DNA from: Acidobacteriota bacterium
GTDB lineage: Bacteria > Acidobacteriota > Blastocatellia > Pyrinomonadales > Pyrinomonadaceae
DNA length: 6,547 nucleotides
Assembly: GCA_013696385.1 (NCBI GenBank)
Contig: JACCYR010000090.1
Coordinates: 1 to 6,547 of the forward strand
Direction of reading: 5' to 3'
The translations under genes were made by a program, and so were the position numbers. Of the stretch, positions 5,637 to 6,547 are shown in pieces. The notes under the pieces were generated by a model, which had not been told where the DNA came from, did not search any database, and saw nothing but the letters and a program-made list of their open reading frames with translations. Within the stretch, counting starts at the first letter, position 1. Each line of letters starts with the position of its first letter.

Positions 5637-6547
5637 CTATTGCTGCCTCACAATCACGCCGTCGCCCAACTTATCCAAATTGTTCGTCGCTACCGTTTCA
5701 TTTTCCCGAACGCCTTGTTTGACCTCAATCAAATTGTTTTCAAGCAATCCGAGTTGGACTTGGCGTTCTTCGGCAACTCCGTCTTTAATGACAAATACTT
5801 TATTATTTTCGCCGTCGGTTCTGACCGCCGATGCCGGAATCATCACTGCCGGTTCAGGTTTTGACTGCGTAATTCTTGCAGTCGCAAACTGTCCGGGCTT
5901 CAATAATCCATTAACATTTTCAACTTCAGCTTCAACAGTCAAAACCCGCGAAGTTGCATTTATATCTGGCGCAACGCGGACAATCGTTCCGGCAAAATTT
6001 CGGTCTGGATACGCGCTTGTCTGAATCGAAACGCCTTGACCGACGGCAACCTTACCGATTGATTGTTCGGGAATGTCAATTTTCAAACGCAAAACGCTTG
6101 TTCGCAAAATCGTGGCAATTTTCGAGTTTGTCGAAGCAAATTCGCCGACATCCGCGACTCTTTCCGAAATGTAACCGCTAATCGGTGCAAGGACTACCGC
6201 GTCGGCAATGGCTTTTCGCGCTGTTTCGGTGTTTGTTTGCGCGGCGGCAACAGCAGCGCGGGCATTACCGACAGCGGTTCGCGCCGTGTCAACCTGCGCC
6301 CGTGCCGTGTCAATCGCTTTGACGGCAACCGCCGCGTTGGAACGCGCGTCGGCAAGTTGTCCGAGAAGCGCGTCGCGTTGCGACTTTCGCTGGTCGTAAA
6401 TTGTGCGGGCAATGTCGCCGGTTTCCAATAATCTTTCCGCCCGCCGCAATTCTTTTTCGGCTAGTTCGAGTTGCGCGTTGACCGAACGAACCTGCGAAAA
6501 AGTTTCGATGTCAAAAGTTTCGCCGTCTTTCACATTCAAACGCGCTT
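5637..6547 (-). CDS. HlyD/AcrA-type membrane-fusion adaptor of the RND pump, N-terminus cut by window edge
   Basis: This is the periplasmic adaptor linking pump to outer-membrane channel. The frame is open to the right edge and the true start lies outside; the TTG at 6539 is an internal leucine, not a start. About 303 residues are visible. In order: the end of the first lipoyl half or hairpin entry (LNVKDGE); a long alpha-helical coiled-coil hairpin at 6204-6491, including ETGDIARTIYDQRKSQRD; the second lipoyl half VLAPISGYISERVADVGE near 6147-6194; the beta-barrel (IDIPEQSIGKVAVGQGV and GTIVRVAPDINATSRVLTVEAEV); and the membrane-proximal part, including MIPASAVRTDG and ending IVRQQ. Missing are the signal or anchor segment and most of the first lipoyl half. 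The stop TAG abuts the PIN ATG with no gap. Operon position with an RND pump and TolC protein supports the role; the operon promoter should lie further right. Confidence 0.95.
   Translation of the reverse strand, partial: ARLNVKDGETFDIETFSQVRSVNAQLELAEKELRRAERLLETGDIARTIYDQRKSQRDALLGQLADARSNAAVAVKAIDTARAQVDTARTAVGNARAAVAAAQTNTETARKAIADAVVLAPISGYISERVADVGEFASTNSKIATILRTSVLRLKIDIPEQSIGKVAVGQGVSIQTSAYPDRNFAGTIVRVAPDINATSRVLTVEAEVENVNGLLKPGQFATARITQSKPEPAVMIPASAVRTDGENNKVFVIKDGVAEERQVQLGLLENNLIEVKQGVRENETVATNNLDKLGDGVIVRQQ
5646..5649 (-). promoter_or_regulatory. Ribosome binding site of the PIN gene
   Basis: GAGG on the minus strand lies nine bases before the PIN ATG at 5636, inside the last codons of the adaptor gene. 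It supports that start, which directly follows the adaptor TAG. Confidence 0.6.
6204..6308 (-). repeat. Alanine-rich 7-residue repeats in the adaptor coiled coil
   Basis: Five consecutive seven-residue units follow one another: TARAQVD, TARTAVG, NARAAVA, AAQTNTE and TARKAIA. They match heptad periodicity of the returning helix of the hairpin. At DNA level the ten bases gccgtgtcaa recur at 6283-6292 and 6304-6313, exactly 21 bases apart. This suggests duplication of a single heptad. Confidence 0.7.

Noticed and set aside
6537..6539. TTG as a possible start of the adaptor
   Set aside because: A start here would remove the signal segment and the first lipoyl half. The frame continues open to the window edge with fitting residues (ARLNVKDGE), so it is an internal leucine codon.

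Overview
The window carries five genes, all on the minus strand and read from right to left. It is most of one tripartite RND efflux operon with a two-gene, toxin-antitoxin-like module inside it. In transcription order they are: a periplasmic membrane-fusion (HlyD/AcrA-type) adaptor whose N-terminus lies beyond the right edge; a 146-residue PIN-domain protein; a 78-residue small protein; a full-length 1084-residue HAE1-type RND pump; and a TolC-type outer-membrane factor whose C-terminus lies beyond the left edge. Essentially the whole window is coding, and the longest gap between genes is 28 bases. No promoter or terminator for the operon is visible, so both probably lie outside.

The outer-membrane channel and the RND/adaptor pair indicate a Gram-negative (diderm) bacterium. 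Moderate GC (about 39-50% across genes by hand sampling), the Thr/Pro-rich stretch right after the TolC signal peptide, and the style of the RND protein suggest Acidobacteriota (Blastocatellia-like). This is an impression from memory, not a demonstrated assignment.

Region by region: 1-1656 is the outer-membrane factor; 1680-4934 is the inner-membrane proton/drug antiporter; 4963-5199 and 5196-5636 are the small protein and PIN protein, overlapping by ATGA; 5637-6547 is the adaptor. The adaptor, pump and channel would assemble into one envelope-spanning export machine, substrate unknown. The PIN gene starts on the base after the adaptor stop codon, and the small gene overlaps the PIN gene, so the module is tightly built into the polycistronic message.

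The points most worth a second look are: (1) the PIN/small-protein pair between adaptor and pump, in toxin-first order; (2) two short heptanucleotide tandem arrays inside the RND gene, both in the linker between its two halves; (3) a 17-bp bulged hairpin in the last codons of the RND gene, just before the TolC start; (4) an unusually long Asn/Ser-rich loop in the second half of the TolC protein.
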